In this document: in pieces, positions 22,079-35,684 of the stretch | How the letters are laid out: each line of letters opens with the position of its first letter | How positions within the stretch are numbered: the stretch's first letter is position 1 | Source of the DNA: Sodalis endosymbiont of Henestaris halophilus | GTDB taxonomy: Bacteria; Pseudomonadota; Gammaproteobacteria; Enterobacterales; Enterobacteriaceae | Assembly: GCF_900161835.1 (NCBI RefSeq) | Contig: NZ_LT897836.1 | Span: forward strand, 62,001 to 126,000 | DNA length: 64,000 nt | Direction of reading: 5' to 3' | The notes under the pieces: model-generated | The model's database searches: none | The model's input: only the letters and a program-made list of their open reading frames with translations | What the model was told of the DNA's origin: nothing | Program-made: the position numbers and the translations under genes

Positions 22079-22170
22079 AAGCCGCAGTCGTTAAATTGCA
22101 AAATTTAGTCAGAAATAGTTTTTTCGATACCCTAAATAACTTCGCCAACTCCAGATCCTTGCGCGTTATA
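22079..22170 (-). pseudogene. cytR: Relic of the 3' end of cytR
   Basis: CytR is a LacI-family repressor encoded just upstream of ftsN in E. coli. Minus-strand translation here gives LTKFCN-LTTAA, close to LTQFCDPPLTTIA near the CytR C-terminus with two residues deleted, and just before it in another frame AQGSGVGEVI-stop-GIEKTIS, which resembles QGLKVPEDLSIIGFDNI. Strand and position, directly upstream of ftsN, fit E. coli order. The stretch has at least one frameshift and nonsense codons, so no product is made. Confidence 0.5.
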
Positions 22171-25100
22171 ATAGCATTATAGCAAAAGCCAGTAGTAATT
22201 TGCTGTAGTTTTTAAATCAAAATATTTATATTATAGTGTCATACTATCAACAACCACCTAATGATCAAGACATTAATTGCTGTATTGAAACTCAAAAAAA
22301 AATTAAAAGGTACTAGACTAATCTTTACACTTATAAAGATACGGTAAGAGATATGAATCTCAACTGGACGGCCATTATATACTAAATGAAAAACTTTATC
22401 TTAACTAAGCTTGGTAACAAGCTCTCAAGCTTAATATTAAAATTTAAATAACCTGCATACAGGTTTATGCAGAAGGCTATATTATAATTAAGAATAAATT
22501 CTCAGATAAGAAAAGTTACGGCATTTTGCTATTAAATTAATGCAAAAGTTATCATGAATCGATAAAACTAGAGTGCGATATCCAATCGCATTGTTGTACT
22601 ATATTTTTGTTGCTTATCGTAGCAACTAACATTAATGGTGTTACCTGCCGATTAATCTGATGCTCAGCGCATCATAAGAATTAAGTTTTATTAAGTAATA
22701 AAAACCTAAAATGCTAACGTCGTCGCACAGCGGTGTCAGCACATCATTTCTTGTATCATAAGATATACTTATATACTTTAAATAAGTTATTAGTTAGCAG
22801 GACTGTGTATACAATATACAACAATATATAAGCAACAATTAAAATACGAGAACAAAAGCAACTATCAAATTAAATATATTATACTGCCCACCGAAATACA
22901 GTAATTATAAAGCAAGAAAGGTCGAGGTGACAACGTGATCTCCGATATCTATAAAGAAAATACAGACTTATTTAACGATAGTTCTGTATCTGTTTCTTAT
23001 AATCTAGTGAAATAGTCAATATAAATTTTCATAAGTTCAGCGCTAATCTTTACAGTACTTAATTTTAGATGAATAGGAGGAAACTACATGGTTGACTCTT
23101 TATTGTGGTGTTATTACACAATCAGAAAAAAGAAAACTTACTATGTCAACTATCAACTGTAATACTAAATAGTGTGCTATGGTTCTTTATCAGATAATTC
23201 AAATTATAAAATAACAAATATAACTTCCAAGTTTAGAACCTGATAAAACCGAAGAACAATGTCACGGTAGAGAAATATGCACTATTATAGCCTGCTGTAA
23301 TTTATAAAGTATGATAGCAATAATAAGCTGTGTTGGTATAAAAGTTTCATGAAATAAGAGCTATTATTCCATAAACAGTAAGATAAGATGTTCAACATTA
23401 GTGAACTACTTCAATAATCTTGAATAAGAATATTACAGACTGATATCCTACCGTATCGTCAAGAAAATTACTAGATGTACAATGATATTCACGTTTTTTT
23501 TGTCACACACCATAGTTATAACGCTCATCTGCATAATAAGTGAAGAAGAAACAATAATATGAATATATTCAGGTTACTTTAATAGATATACTCTCTCATA
23601 AGATAGTATAAGTGCTTATTATAGAAGATAAAGAATAAAAAAGAATCACATCAACCTTAACATGATCGATTTTATAAAACGTAAAGTTACAGAAACTAAA
23701 GGCTGAAAACAATTAGGTAATATATTTTCTAAAATACGGCTTCATACTTTTGCTTTCATCTTTAGCGAACTTGTTCAGAACGATAAAGCATCACCGAGTA
23801 GGTAAAATAATATTTTCTATGAAATTCATGAGAAAATATATAGTGGTAAAAGAAAAAGCCAGATAAACAGTTATACTAAAAATGCAATTAATACACCCAT
23901 CATACACTTACTTAATACTTAATAAATAACTGACACCAATATTCATGTCACAATATCGAAAACAATGTAATAGCTATCTACATGAATTTTAGTGCTATAC
24001 TAACGTTTTATATCTTAAGATGCAGTTAAAAAACGCAATATGGCTATACAACTAATAAAAATACAAAGCAGTGCAATACCGCAACATTGTATAAAAGCGG
24101 CCGCAGTAAAAAGCAATCGCATATCATCAGGCAAGAAAGTACTTTATCTAACAACAAACTTAAATGAAAGTGATCAAATTTATCGATTGGCTTCTAAGCA
24201 AGAGTATCTCTAACAATTAATTATTAAAGTTATGCTGTTAATCATAAGACTCAGTGTTTGAGTTTGTTTTCCCTTGAAATACATTCAAATAGCTTGCAAT
24301 AAAACAGTAGGAAGATACTTATAAAGACAGAGCACAACCACGCTTGATTTTATTTTTAACAACATAAATGTGAATAATATTCACAAGGCAAACACAAGTA
24401 GTTTAGATCGTGATAATTAAACATATCTCTTATACCGGAAAATAAAAATACTAATATTACTAATAATAGAATATGGTTGGTACTAACTAATTCATAGTTA
24501 ATATAAATGCCACTAAAGCTGCAAAATATGCATAAACCCGTAAATAAAAGCACTCTTGAGTAACTATACATGTAAATTCAACAAAGAATAAAATAGTAAA
24601 GAAAAGTAACATTTACTAAAAACCTACGATCTATGCTGCTGCTTTAACTAATTTTAATAATCTTAGCTTGTTGTTTATGCAAAAATAGTCATTTAATATA
24701 CTTGCGGTATGGAACATGCATTGATTAAATTATTAGGAGATACTACTCTAGTGAATTATGCCGATTAAAATAAACGCCTCGCTTACCGGGTAGTTAGCTA
24801 ATAACTAACTAAAAACGCCGAGAACTAAAAATAATATTACCGGTAAATGTCTAATCATTAGAACCTAGTAATAATCTGTCTGCTCTTCTAGAACAGACAG
24901 ACCCATAATGTTACCTGTCATTAATTGCGGTTCTGGGCCAAGTAAGTTTTACCTTTATTTGGAGAATAAATATTCTTGATATGTTTTAAAAAACATCAAA
25001 AGTTTAGTAAATATTAAGTATATAAATCATCTCGTTATCAGAGTTAGTATCGAGAGATATATAACTATTCGATTAGCTTTCACTAATTTATAGTACTTCT

Positions 25101-25540
25101 TATATTACATTAATAATGCGCAATAAAAACATTAACTAACTCATAAATTGTTAGCAACTATTAAATTAGGTAGGTTGATATGATTCAAAAAAAGAAAATC
25201 ATAAGCTATGCTTAAACATTGAAGATAAAATCTAATATGGTCAGGTGACCATACAATAGCTGATAAAGCTAATGCTAGTTAGCAGTTTGATCTATCCTAA
25301 TTATTTTATCATAGCCATAACTTTAAAGCGTAGATGCCAAATCTTAAGTGTGTGCAATTTATTATTATTGCCGCAGTAACTAAATAGCTTATAAACTAAA
25401 ACTGGTTGTGATAGTTAAGCAACTAACTGGTAAGCATGAAAATAGGATCGGAGATGAAAACTATCTACTTAAATAAACCTTAATTATAATTTAATACAAA
25501 ACTTACCAAATATTCATTTAACATGAATATATAATAACAG

Positions 25541-25571
25541 ATATTTCTTTTATTTAAAATAAAAGAAATAT
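25541..25571. repeat. 31-nt near-perfect palindrome (15-bp arms, 1-nt centre)
   Basis: ATATTTCTTTTATTT at 25541-25555 is followed by one A and its exact reverse complement at 25557-25571. Even allowing for the AT-rich background, a 15-bp exact stem is uncommon. No gene lies within 3 kb. It could form a cruciform or hairpin; the role is unknown. Confidence 0.65.
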
Positions 25572-27675
25572 TTTGATATTAAATTAAATACTAAATAACA
25601 TGTTCCGAATAATAAAATTCAACTTGAATATCCGGTTATTAATAATAACCTGTTCTGCTATAAATAACTAAATTGATTTACTAAGTTAATTAATAAAGCA
25701 ACGCTTTAATACTTAACAAATATATCGGTAGGCAATCAGTAAAGAAGTATACTCTTCATTTGCAATTTATCAAACATTCAATGGCAATAAAGCAATTACT
25801 GTGTTAGTTACCTGTATAACAAGCAAGCAGAGACCAATTAAAGTGGCAGACTAAATATAATGTTTAGGTCTGTAATATTAATAATACTATTTAATATAGT
25901 GTCAAGAATAATGTGATCATTGAAAATTATTTCACTAACAGTTAGAATAGCCATTCTAACAAAATATACTGATGATAATCTTTGCGATATATTCACTTTT
26001 ACGAGCGCACGTTTATTTATAACCTAAAATAATATCGCCGTTGTCAAACTTGTGTAGTATATCATCTATTATCGGCGATACACAGTGTGTCACCATAAAT
26101 GCAAGAAGAGATGATTACTTATGGTTCCGGTACCAAAATCAAAGATGTCAAAATCTCATTAACGCAGCTAAGTTCATATAAACTTCTAATAGTATTATTA
26201 GTACTAAGAAGTGTAGTGCCGCCTAGCTAGTAAAAATTGTAAGAGATATTAACGCCAGACAGAAAGCACTAAAAGCATCAGTTATTGCCATAATCTGGTG
26301 AAAACTTTACCCTAAAAAATATCAAAATGATATGTACCGAAAATTATTTGAATGATACAATGTAGTATGTATGGTTTATAAAAATGATGAAGTAACGATA
26401 AGTAAAATAATATTTTTTTAAAAGCTATTAGTGCTAGAATCATAATTCTACCTTTGACTTTACCTTGTTTTGATAGTGAGTAAACGAAAATCTTAATGTT
26501 TGTTGTAAACACTAACATCAGCATTTAATCTAGTCAATTAAATTCTAATAATGATAAACACAATTCAGTCGTCAACTAAATTAGTAATAGCCACTCTACC
26601 TGATAATTTTTTTAATTTATATAACGGTATTTGATGTTAGGCGTTAAAACTTCATTTTACTAGTAGTCGACTGATGGCAAGTAATATGCTGTTGTATACG
26701 TATTATAACAGATTTATCCTCTGGTGGGCTATGTGTTTATTAAAACCTATCTTAGCACCATTTCTATCTTTAGGTTTTTTAAGAGCTGTTTCATAAGGCA
26801 GTTATTATAAGTAGCTACTTTTAACTATGGCTTATGCTTTCGCTTTAATCTCATAAAACGCTACAACTGGTCTATCTGGAATTTATGGCTGGTGTAGAGT
26901 TACTCTTCTTTTGGTTTTTCTTGTAAAGCATCACATTAGAAAGTCTACAATGTAGCTACCAAGCTAATAGACACCGTGAATTATATGATAAAAATCCAGC
27001 AATACCATTAAATAAACTTATTTTTTGCTATACAGATATTAGTAAATTTCCGCACTGAAGCTCGTTGATCTGTGTTATTATTATTTGTTAACAACTCATA
27101 TTATTAATTTAATCAACTAGCTAATTTTAATATTTTATGCTGTGGTCAGCATCTGTTATCGTTAACCTTTTATCAAAAACCTAACCCAAAATACAGATCA
27201 TACTAATATTGTGGGTATGAGGTTACGATAAAAGTGATGCGTATTAAACTATAAGCATCGACATTAGTTTTTCAGACGTCTCTTTTTGTAATTAAATTGC
27301 GTTTAATAACACGCACAGAGTATCTTGGTAATACCAAGATAGTACCATTGACAGTATCTAATACGATAAACATTAACCAATTAATATCAGAATAATATTA
27401 AGTATTAACATAATTTTTGATTAACAAAATAGTATTAATAAATACGACATTAAAAGTATACAAATATTCCTTACAAGATTGTATTTTTATTTTTTCTAAC
27501 CCTAAATGCAATTTGTTCAGCTTATATAGGACACGCTCTATAAGATTTTATTCTTATGTGCGATAAACAAATTTGCACTTTATTACTTATGATATAAGAA
27601 CTAGCTCCCATAGCTTTATCAACATCTACATTCGTGTAATGTTAGTAAATTATTAACTTAGCTAATGTAGATCCT

Positions 27676-27697
27676 CACATCAGTAATTACTGATGTG
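27676..27697. repeat. 22-nt perfect palindrome
   Basis: CACATCAGTAA at 27676-27686 is followed directly by its reverse complement TTACTGATGTG at 27687-27697. It has the form of a dyad-symmetric protein-binding site or a short terminator stem. The nearest intact gene is pgi, 1 kb downstream. Confidence 0.55.
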
Positions 27698-28020
27698 TTA
27701 ATTTGAGTACATGTAAAAAACTAAAAGATAAGCATAACACCATAATTTTAATAGATAGTTTTATTGTCCTACTACAGTGGCAGTGTAAGCTAATGCGAAC
27801 AATATATCTTATAAGATTTTTACTAATTGCTTGGTGAGATGCTACACAGCACTAAGCAGCAATTCTTATTCCATCTTCAGTAAATAAGATGGTATTGAAA
27901 ACATTTTGGCAGACGAAGAGTACTTTTCATACCCTTGCATGCTTGCAACAAGTAATTATCAATTAATACCAATTGTGCTTAGATATTTACTAATATTAAG
28001 GGAAACTGTAGTATTAACTA

Positions 28021-28039
28021 TGTTTGCGCCCCGCAAACA
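28021..28039. repeat. GC-rich 8-bp hairpin upstream of pgi
   Basis: TGTTTGCG (28021-28028), loop CCC, CGCAAACA (28032-28039). The GC-rich arms contrast with the desert around them. There is no T-run on the plus side. It may be a terminator remnant of a lost gene. Confidence 0.45.
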
Positions 28040-28693
28040 GTAAGTATGTCTGTATTAGCCTACTAATCAGTAGTAAGTGACAGAAATTAGTTTGACATAC
28101 CTTAAAATTTCTTGTGTTAGATACCATGGATGATATTAGTAATTAAGACTAGGGGCACCTAGTCAAGTACAGAACACAAAGCAGCACAAGGGTATAAATT
28201 GGCTAGGTCTGCAAAAAATCAACCATCCGTGATGTTCTACTTGAGAGAACAATTGTTAGTTAACACCTTCAGATTATTCTGTCTATATGTAATCAAAAGC
28301 AACATAACAATGTTGCCTAGATCTCGTCTTGACGTTGCTATTCCTGAAGATCATTACAGGAAAACTGAACTCAACAACACCTCTCTGAGCGGATGTGTCT
28401 CTTATGGAGTTATGCATTAGATACGTTGGTTATTTTATTAACAAAAACGGATAATAGCAATTATACCTACATGACATCTTGTTGTTTTATAGAAATATGT
28501 CCAATTATCTTTACACAATAATGTGTAACAGTAAAACCACATAAGTCAGTTAAACTAACCACAGGTATTTTACGCAGATTATGCTAATTTGCGCACGGAG
28601 CAAACTGTTTTTAAAGAAAAGGTACATTCTACGTTGAGTTAAATAACTCAATAGAAAATATAAAATCATTTAATTAGTTATAAGAGTACTGTT

Positions 28694-30343
28694 ATGAAAA
28701 ATATTAATCCTAATCATACAGCAGCTTGGAAAGATCTGCAAAAACATTTTAATTCAATAAAAAACGTACAGATACGCGATTTGTTCGAGCAGGAACCAGA
28801 ACGTTTTTCTACATTTTCTGCAACATTTGACGAAAAAATGCTAGTGGATTACTCTAAAAATCGTATCTCTGTAGAAACCTTGACACGATTATTAGCGCTG
28901 GCAGACGAGTGTGGCCTAAAGGAGGCTATTGCAGACATGTTCAATGGCGAAAAAATTAATCGTACCGAGAATCGAGCCGTGCTGCATGTGGCGCTGCGCA
29001 ATCGTAGTAATACACCCATTAACGTGGACGGCAAAGATGTGATGCCGGATGTTAATGCGGTGCTAGCCAAAATGAAACAATTTTGCGACTGGGTGATCAC
29101 CGGCTCATGGAAAGGTTATACCGGCCGCACTATCACTGATATTGTTAATATCGGTATTGGTGGTTCTGATCTTGGTCCATATATGGTAACCGAAGCGCTA
29201 AGGCCTTATAAAAATCATCTTAACATGCATTATGTGTCCAACGTTGACGGTACTCATCTTGCAGAAACAATAAAAAATGTTGATCCAGAGACTACTTTAT
29301 TCTTAGTAGCGTCCAAAACCTTTACCACCCAAGAAACTATGACCAATGCCCACAGCGCTCGCGATTGGTTTTTAAAAACTGCTGGATATAAAAAACATAT
29401 AGCCAGACATTTTGCGGCGATGTCAACCAACGCAAAAGCAGTAGCAAAATTTGGCATTGATACCAAAAACATGTTTCAATTTTGGGACTGGGTTGGTGGC
29501 CGATATTCGCTGTGGTCTGCTATCGGTTTATCTATTGCCTTGTCGATCGGTTTCAATAATTTTGAAAAATTGCTCAGTGGTGCACATGCCATGGATCATC
29601 ACTTTGCTAAAACGCCTTTGAAAAAAAATTTACCAGTGCTATTAGCACTCATAGGCATTTGGTATAACAATTTTTATGGCATGGAAACCGAAGCGGTTTT
29701 ACCGTACGATCAATATATGCATCGATTCCCGGCCTATTTACAACAGGGAAATATGGAGTCCAATGGGAAATATGTAGATCGTGAAGGTCATCCTGTTAGC
29801 TACCAAACCGGGCCTATTATTTGGGGTGAACCAGGTACCAACGGACAACATGCTTTTTATCAGCTAATTCACCAAGGGACAAAAATCGTTCCTTGTGATT
29901 TTATCGCTCCCGCCATCAGTCATAATCATCTTGCAGATCATCACGCTAAGTTGTTATCTAATTTTTTTGCACAGACTGAGGCTCTAGCTTTTGGCAAATC
30001 ACGAGAAGTAATAGAGCAAGAATTTAAAGCGAATAATAAATCGTCAGATCAGATGAAACATGTAGCACCTTTTAAAGTGTTTGAGGGCAACCGACCAACC
30101 AACTCTATTTTGTTGCGCGAAATTAATCCTTTTATACTTGGAGCTCTGATTGCAATGTACGAGCACAAGATTTTTACTCAAGGGGCTATTCTGAATATAT
30201 ATACTTTCGATCAGTGGGGTGTTGAATTAGGTAAACAACTAGCTAATCGTATTTTGCCGGAATTAACGCAAAATAATTTAATTCATACCCATGATAGTTC
30301 TACCAATGGATTAATCAATTGCTACAAACTTTGGCGTTGCTGA
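28694..30343 (+). CDS. pgi: Pgi, glucose-6-phosphate isomerase
   Basis: Interconverts glucose 6-phosphate and fructose 6-phosphate at the top of glycolysis. The product is 549 residues, exactly the E. coli length, and similar throughout. Signatures: [32 protein letters not shown], the family pattern in [13 protein letters not shown], catalytic Glu in QGNMESNGK, catalytic His in [17 protein letters not shown], and catalytic Lys in [16 protein letters not shown]. The start [12 protein letters not shown] matches the family. A short GC-rich hairpin follows the stop. Together with pfkA and tpiA it suggests a working upper glycolytic pathway. Confidence 0.97.
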   Translation: MKNINPNHTAAWKDLQKHFNSIKNVQIRDLFEQEPERFSTFSATFDEKMLVDYSKNRISVETLTRLLALADECGLKEAIADMFNGEKINRTENRAVLHVALRNRSNTPINVDGKDVMPDVNAVLAKMKQFCDWVITGSWKGYTGRTITDIVNIGIGGSDLGPYMVTEALRPYKNHLNMHYVSNVDGTHLAETIKNVDPETTLFLVASKTFTTQETMTNAHSARDWFLKTAGYKKHIARHFAAMSTNAKAVAKFGIDTKNMFQFWDWVGGRYSLWSAIGLSIALSIGFNNFEKLLSGAHAMDHHFAKTPLKKNLPVLLALIGIWYNNFYGMETEAVLPYDQYMHRFPAYLQQGNMESNGKYVDREGHPVSYQTGPIIWGEPGTNGQHAFYQLIHQGTKIVPCDFIAPAISHNHLADHHAKLLSNFFAQTEALAFGKSREVIEQEFKANNKSSDQMKHVAPFKVFEGNRPTNSILLREINPFILGALIAMYEHKIFTQGAILNIYTFDQWGVELGKQLANRILPELTQNNLIHTHDSSTNGLINCYKLWRC

Positions 30344-30363
30344 TAATTTTTCTTTTAAGAGTT

Positions 30364-30380
30364 CGGCCAGTTTCTGGCCG
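30364..30380 (+). terminator. Hairpin 20 nt after pgi, likely terminator
   Basis: CGGCCAG (30364-30370), loop TTT, CTGGCCG (30374-30380); flanking TTAAG and CTTAA can extend the stem with an internal loop. The downstream side is T-rich but broken (CTTAACTTCTT). The position straight after the stop codon suggests a Rho-independent terminator, possibly weakened. Confidence 0.6.
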
Positions 30381-33300
30381 CTTAACTTCTTAGTTAAGAC
30401 TTTTAATAAGTGAAGCAATAACAAGGAAATTATTTAATAATACTATTAAAGTAATCATTAAAGATACTAAATCTTTCGCTAATTTTAGCGGCAATACATA
30501 AATATAATAAATTATAAATAATCTAGGTGCTGCAATTGTTACCATGTTTATACATTTCATTTAAAGATGTAAATCTTTAGCCTTGTCTTAATTCATGAAT
30601 AAATTTAGCATATTATTTAATAATATAAAATATTTCTATACCTTTCTTGTGAAAGGTAATCATACTTATATTGTATTATCATAAATATATAAATATTTAA
30701 CTTAAGTATGAAAATATTTTGTGTTACTGTTTATATATTCTACTTCTATTAAGAATAGTTTAATATAATTAAACACAAATAATTTATATCATATATTTAC
30801 GTAAAATACTTAAGGACTTTTACATTAAACATAACGTACGTAGGAGGTTTGTGTTTATTTATATTAGCACATACGCAAAACTTAAAATAGTTTGTAAAAA
30901 TCGCAACAATAACTTATTTAAAATAACTAAATTATTCAATATGATAAACCCATAAAATTATCCAAAACAACCGTGTTATTAATTTACTATGATTATCCAG
31001 ATAATCACATTAATCAACTAAATTAGAAACCAATCTTCTTATTAATTTTGATATTATAGTTGTTTAAAACAAAATATACATCGATTAAAATCTAAATGAA
31101 AGTAGTCAGCTGCAACTATAATATCCATTATATTTTTTAATGTAGTAAATACATAACTTTTTTAAAATTTAATTTCTCAGCTGAGACTTCGTGCTTGATA
31201 AAAATATCATTGTTACCAGGATCAATAGGCAATTCTACTTAGAAATAAGTTTAAGTAATATTATTATATTAAATTATTTATAATAAAACTATTATTATAA
31301 ATATATAGTCATAAATATTCTTATATTTACTGTTGAATGATATTTCATCGCAATTGCATGATTAATATTAAAGTATAAACGCATTATTTTAAAATAGCAA
31401 AAGTCAGTAAAATATATAAACATATACAAAGTGTAAATAAATTACTGACTAAATTTAGTACTTTTAAATACTTTTGCACTTAATGTCGTGGCTACACCGA
31501 TAACAAATTGTTTTACTATGTAAACTAGTTAATTATAACTTGCAGCAATGAAGTTATAATTAACAATAGTTTTACTGTTCAATCCTAATTAAAATAAACT
31601 GCATATTAAATAATGATTTACGGGTTCAAAAACAATTAAAGCGTATGAACTTTTCGTAAACTAATATCAGATTAGTTTATCATAGTCGCAACGCGCTTAA
31701 TAACTGCAACAGTATTAATCAAGTTTCGATGTTATTAATTACCTTTAAACCTATTAACGGATAAGTCACGAGAAAGAAATTTAGCTTTTAGTTATTTAGG
31801 CAAATAACAAAAATGCAGATAGAATTAGTATGTTCCCACAATATTCGTCATGTAACATAATACATGTTAACATAATTTAGATATTTTGTTACTGCCTAAT
31901 AATTATCAATATGCAAACAAATAGTTTCTTTACTATCTTAGTAGATTCTATAAATAATAAATAAAAATAATTTCTTAGTTTTTTTTAGTTTCATTGTACT
32001 GTCAGTAAGTTGCGCATATCAAAGAGTCTTATATTGAACTGTCTGTAAGACAGACATACATAAAATCAAGACAAGTATAAGTTTGCTGTAAACGATTACT
32101 AAAGGATATATAGAATTAAAACAATACAGTGTAGTGTTAAACTACTACAATAATGATCAATAGAGCCTATATTGCTTGTATCAGAAGATACTACCCTAGT
32201 TTAAATTATTATTAGCATATATTAATATGCATACACATTACTTAAAAGTAACATCAAAATTTTAGTAATAATTCAACCTACTAAATAAAAATATGAAAAT
32301 GCAAGTAGCGCTTGTTAAAAGAAAATTATTAGTTGTCTCTGCATTATTTCTTATAAAAGTACATGACTTCTGCAGTACTTGTGCTATTTGACAGCTTATT
32401 CAGCAACGACAAAAAGCTGAATCTCTTGCGATTTCAGACGCATTTTAAGCGCACGCCATATTAGTCAATACCGCAACGTTATTATACTTATTATTTAAAA
32501 TAAAATGATAGCTATTGCTATGAGCTAACTACAATTGACCGAATAGTAATTTAATAAAGACTGGTTCTTGTAATAAATTACCTATAATTTAACTATGTTA
32601 AATATCAACACATGGTTACCGCTATTTTGAAAATGTAAATTGCTAAAATAACACAATTACTAAATAATTTATTAATAATGTTTGATAAGCATTTTATTAA
32701 CATCGCGTATATTTGTATAGTTACCAATATTGTAGTATTAACGTCAGCGATTAACACAGAGTAAGACATTAATATTCAACTTTACGTTGCATATTATTTA
32801 AATCAATTTTAAACAGTATATTAAACAGAAAACCTAAACTGAGGATTAACATAAAGTGTAATCAAAAATTTTGCAACATCAAGTAGTAAAATAGCAATTC
32901 ATTAATCTACACAACCTTATTAGTTATAAGTTATCCTAACTTTATATAAAATAATATATATAATTTAGTATACCACATTCACACCTAGATAAACCAAGAA
33001 AATAGCTATCATCAAATGCATATATAATTAATAATCTATTAAATATAAATGGAGTAAAGTTACCAAAACCAACAAAATATATTAATGACGATTACTTAAA
33101 CTTTCATATACATAATCTGCAACACATCTTATAAAATACTTATCCACAAATACCACTAATTTATTATCGTATCAAGCTAGATAAATAAACCCGTTAAACA
33201 ACATCACGACATTAATTACAAATTACAGCAATTAAAGTAAACTTCGATGCTAAACTAATTTTTAGTAGCCAAAAAGGATTTTTTTATATTTAATTATACT

Positions 33301-35507
33301 GTAAAGTACAGTTACTGACCAACTATACCACAAAACATTTTAAAGGATAATTTTCTAATTATCGCAAAATAAATGCAATAAGATGCAGCTAAACGGCTTC
33401 ATCGTCTAATTTTAATTTGTAGTGCGTACATGTTTATATCCGTTTTATGTGGAAAAGTAACTAAATAAATATATTAAGCTACAATTGATTAAATTAGTTA
33501 TACGGCGATCATTTATAAATGATGTATAGTAGCTGCGGCAACAAACTAAGCTATTATTCAATAGAAATTAATTAAGTAAATTAATATTGGCAATAATTAC
33601 GTGCAACAGCGCGATTAAGATAATCGCATTACTCTGCCATCGATATACCACTTTTACAACGTTTCTAAAGAAAGAGACTGCAAATTTTACTTTCTTTATT
33701 TAAAAGTTTATCTATTAATTTTGTTAAATGTCTTTATGGTAACACCGAACCAAATCAATGCACAGTTTAATTGAATATCTCTTGTTTTTGCGGTAACCAA
33801 ATAGTTAAAAGAAAAATACTATTTACATGACTAGACGGTCTGGCCCCAAAATTATTACTTACACGATTGAATAATAGCTTTAGCATGTACCTAATATTAA
33901 ATTAACTTTTAGTTGAAGTAATATTTTTAAATGGCCTATCCGGGTGGGGAATTACCTTTAATTTTAACTGATAGATTTATATAAATTTAACTAAAACTTG
34001 TTACCACCTAGTTAGTTATGGAGCTGACGCTCTAATGCGATTAATGTTAAACCTTAATTATATTAATATAATTTTATAGGATTAGTACCACATGATATAA
34101 AAGGTTATCGCAAATGCCGCTCCGATAATGAGATACGAACTATCCTAGAAAATCCACCTGTTATCTTTATACTCCTGTAAAGACAATTTACATAATGCTA
34201 CTTATCCTTGAGTATCTCTTAGCTAGAAATTGATGCTATGTGTTATCTGATAGCGTCACACTGCCTGCCAGGCGGCATTTAATCTAGTATAGTAATTTTC
34301 TTCGTCGCTATAAAACAATTAACACGCTAAAAAGCTAATCACGCAGATACTAAACTTATCTGAAGCACTTTAACGGTTAATTCCTAGTACGGGAAAAAGC
34401 AACATCGATTCATCTACTGATTTACTGCCGAGCCAACACAAGCCCCCTCAATAAAATCAGTTTAACACTTTTCATCTATATGTCAGGTACATAACCGTAC
34501 TAGCCTTAACTAGGCTGTGTAACTTTTAACCATAGGACATATATTTATAATATATTATATTTTAATGTATTAGTTGTCTTTGTTTTAAGTACCTTACTTG
34601 CTACTGCTAAGTAGGCATTACTAGTTCTTTCACCTGCTAGCATACAAATTAACAGCACATGTTAACCCCGTTAGGTAAAGATTAAGATGGAAGTCATGTT
34701 CCTAACACCAAGGTGAGTCGATGCTAAAGTTAAAGATTGCTTGCACCAAACTACGATTAGTACACTAAATTATGTTTTATAATTCTGCAAGCATCAGTCT
34801 AATAAACTCAAAAAATGCCATAAATAGTGATTAATCTTATCGATATAGATTAAAAATACCGCATAGCAATGCTGTTTGGATATTAAGTTCTAAAATTGTT
34901 TATTACTGAGAGTAGTTAAGGAAGTGGCGCATCAAAAGCCTCGTAATTTTAAACTTATTTGAAATTTAAAGGTCTGTTTCAGACGTTGTATATCTTTCTT
35001 TCATAGTTTTTAGCTTAAGATTTATGTTAGTGGGTGTGGCAAGATTAAGTATGCTTGGTTGCAATACTCGGTCAAATAAGAAATTTATTATCTAGCCACT
35101 CATTGACGAACACTAATGTGAATTGTTTTATCATCATTAGTATTATTCTGGTTAAGCACTAGTTTAATTATTTTATTTAAATTCAGTAGGTTAGGTTTGT
35201 TTGTTTAGTTGTCTATTTAATATTATATATAAACGCAACAAACAACATTAGTAAACAACCTTAATGTGTAACTACAGCATAATATTAGTGTGTAATATTA
35301 TAGGTATACAACAACAGTGATATATGCGATCCACAGTTATATGCATTAACCAGTTAATTCTATATGTGGTATGTCAATAACAGAAGTTTTTGGACTACAA
35401 TCAAATCTTTAATCATAAGATCTAACGTAAATTCAATAACGTATTGCTTAAACCGTTAATATGAGTTAATTTCAAAATTTGAGCTTACTCGAATAATTCA
35501 AAGCCAC
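30381..35507. other. Gene-free stretch between pgi and ubiA
   Basis: 5.1 kb, the most AT-rich part of the window, with only very short frames. In E. coli this interval holds yjbEFGH and the mal region among others; nothing of these could be read. No repeats of note, no tRNA-like fold seen. Confidence 0.65.
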
Positions 35508-35684
35508 TTGCATTGCGAGCCTAACAGGCAGTACTTATACTATAGTACTTCCGGATTACAAGCTACTTTAGCCGTTAACTGTATGATTTATGGCCGTGAA
35601 CCGCACTTAGTTGACTGCGCGCACCCTAATTTACATGCTGTATATCAGCACCTAATAGATGTCGTAATCAGAAGGAGTAATCAG
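35508..35684 (+). pseudogene. ubiC: Probable 3' relic of ubiC, in frame with ubiA
   Basis: Chorismate lyase (UbiC) makes the 4-hydroxybenzoate that UbiA prenylates, and ubiC lies just before ubiA in E. coli. The frame upstream of ubiA reads [10 protein letters not shown], then IYGREPHL and later AHPNL, which lines up with the UbiC C-terminal half (RYLFTSSTLTRD, LWGRRSRL, SGKPLL). No stop separates it from ubiA, but the ubiA ribosome binding site and start lie inside the run-on. The match is patchy, with a 2-residue gap, so the call rests on both similarity and synteny. Confidence 0.42.

Larger units (their letters stand above)
22171..28693. other. Largest-type desert: gene-free stretch between cytR relic and pgi
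   Basis: 6.5 kb of AT-rich DNA without a supportable gene. Open frames such as 24356-24571, 26312-26524 and 28199-28420 have no recognisable domain and no good start signal. E. coli order would put priA after cytR and lysC before pgi; I could not read either. Perfect palindromes at 25541-25571 and 27676-27697 and a GC-rich hairpin at 28021-28039 are listed separately. Confidence 0.6.

Noticed and set aside
28199-28420. 73-codon plus-strand frame in a slightly GC-richer island before pgi; tested on both strands for lysC, which is divergent from pgi in E. coli.
   Set aside because: No LysC motif could be aligned in any frame; the island stays unassigned.
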